From Maniola hyperantus (Eukaryota; Arthropoda; Insecta; Lepidoptera; Nymphalidae): DNA of 64,000 bases. The notes under the pieces are model-generated. The model was not told where the DNA came from, made no database searches, and saw nothing but the letters and a program-made list of their open reading frames with translations. Made by a program: the position numbers and the translations under genes. Positions 62,788-64,000 of this stretch are shown piece after piece. Numbering within the stretch: position 1 is the stretch's first letter; each line of letters opens with the position of its first letter. The stretch spans positions 8,950,720 through 9,014,719 of the forward strand of contig NC_048537.1 of the NCBI RefSeq assembly GCF_902806685.2, in the 5' to 3' direction.

Positions 62788-64000
62788 ACAAAATAAAATG
62801 TAGGTAGTTAAACTATTTTTTCAGTTTATTTTTAAATTTAGGTGCTTTAACTATTTACCTAAATATATTTCATTTTAGTATCTTTATTCAATTCTCCTGA
62901 CATATTTTGTTAAGTTTTTATCAAAATTATAATGTATCTACCTATTTGTAACATTTGTAAGCACATACATATATAAATATATACATATACATATACAATT
63001 TTATACATACATAGGTATATAATTTTAACAAGTTAATTACCAAGCATTGGCATAACTGTTTAAATACATATTATATCTTGCACACTATTCTACTGTTTAT
63101 ACACTAAATTAAACCTATCGCCTAACTTATATAATTTATTTTAATGCGACATCATTTGCTTTTATTCACTTTTAAAAGTTCTATAATAAAAGATAATATT
63201 CTGAGTATGCGTGCATTTTAAACTCGACTATTATGTGTAATTATGTGGCCGCATAAACCAAGTACTTTTCTGCTCAGGTCCCAATTACACTTAGCGAGCT
63301 TTTAATATTGTTCATTATGCTAAGGAAACGGCAAGATTTTGCTGGAATTCATTATCCTTAAAAAGTATAAAGTGCACGCACAGAGCGATCAAAATGCTAA
63401 ATAAGTATACGTTCAATCAGTATGCCCATAATAGTCAGTTTAGGTAGGCATATCAGTTAATTTGGCACTCGTTTTACATGTAAAAAGATTAAAATATAAA
63501 AGTTTAGCCGGCTCTACTAGATTCTTAAATTCAAATAGAGAAAAATTCTAGCTAATTTTATGCTCTTAATTGGATAGTCAAAGCTTATAAAGAAAATAGT
63601 TGTCGATGGGAAGTGAATTCAAAATTAGTAGCCATTCACTTAAATTGCCAGCAAAACATTTGGAATGCTTATCAATAAGATTAGTTAGGAGAGTCATAAA
63701 CGATAGACCGTTAGTTCGCCGACGAAATTGCGGTTATTTATTGTGATGAATCTTTGAGACAACGATACGTGATACGTATACTTTATCAAATCTATTGGAT
63801 TTTTATCTTCCAAGGTGTAATAAAAATATCCATTAAAAATTCTAACGACACTTGAAACCTCAGATGAAAAAAATACCTTATAATAAGAAAGCAAATCTTC
63901 AGGCAAAAGTACCTACATAAAAGGTCAAGTATCTTGAAATATCATATTATCATCTTTATTTCATCTAGAGTTGTTATGCGAATTACTCCAAGTTTATGTT
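62788..64000. other. AT-rich DNA without a visible gene
   Basis: No exon, repeat-family copy or RNA gene was recognised. ATACATAT-type simple sequence lies around 62960-63015. The minus frame 63694-63906 is not protein-like in context. Confidence 0.4.

Overview
The window looks like a repeat-rich, AT-rich piece of a lepidopteran (moth or butterfly) nuclear genome. The reasons are: two abundant tRNA-derived SINE families of the kind seen across Lepidoptera; many copies of a short element that begins near an 'ACTAATATTATAAATGCGAAAGTGTG'-like head (split here into its recognisable parts) and ends in CATCAGCTAGT; an arthropod Jockey-type LINE; many small TA- or TTAA-flanked MITEs; and no bacterial or organellar gene organisation. 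The species cannot be named from the sequence. Identifications come from reading the sequence and from knowledge of the families; no search was run.

Layout. 0-2 kb: two good internal-exon candidates on the minus strand (1748-1951 and 170-256), both GC-rich, both bounded by consensus splice sites and of compatible phase, probably part of one unrecognised gene running off the left edge. A SINE and nested small elements lie between them. 2-9.8 kb: mostly unique intron or intergenic DNA with CpG-rich islands (about 3.0-3.4, 4.0-4.7, 5.5-5.85 kb), a 76-codon ORF at 5.26 kb and a speculative TATA box plus 41-codon ORF at 7.46-7.78 kb. 9.8-13.2 kb: a decayed 2.7-kb DNA transposon with perfect 36-bp inverted ends and a broken transposase-like gene, followed directly by a 612-bp foldback element. 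13.6-14.8 kb: a long unique, probably regulatory, stretch. 17.2-21.7 kb: a full-length but dead Jockey retrotransposon on the minus strand. It has ORF1 with zinc knuckles, ORF2 with endonuclease and reverse transcriptase, a poly-A tail and a 12-bp target duplication, and it sits inside an older SINE. 22-63 kb: a dense mosaic of SINEs, MITEs, foldback hairpins and fragments of at least five short interspersed families, with a few exon candidates. The best of these is a terminal exon at 43035-43135 on the plus strand; a CpG-rich possible promoter/first exon lies at 36.8-37.2 kb. A relic of an RTE-type LINE lies at 51.1-51.4 kb.

The Jockey copy is the only complete gene set here. ORF1 would coat the RNA, and ORF2 would nick the target and reverse-transcribe, but a one-base homopolymer frameshift and a short in-frame loss in the reverse transcriptase make this copy non-functional. 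The SINEs and MITEs are non-autonomous and would have depended on enzymes encoded elsewhere. I found no CRISPR array, operon, rRNA, intact tRNA or convincing new multi-gene system. The most interesting points are the nested insertions, the decayed 36-bp-TIR transposon, the unassigned exon candidates and a strong local excess of the palindrome AGGTACCT.
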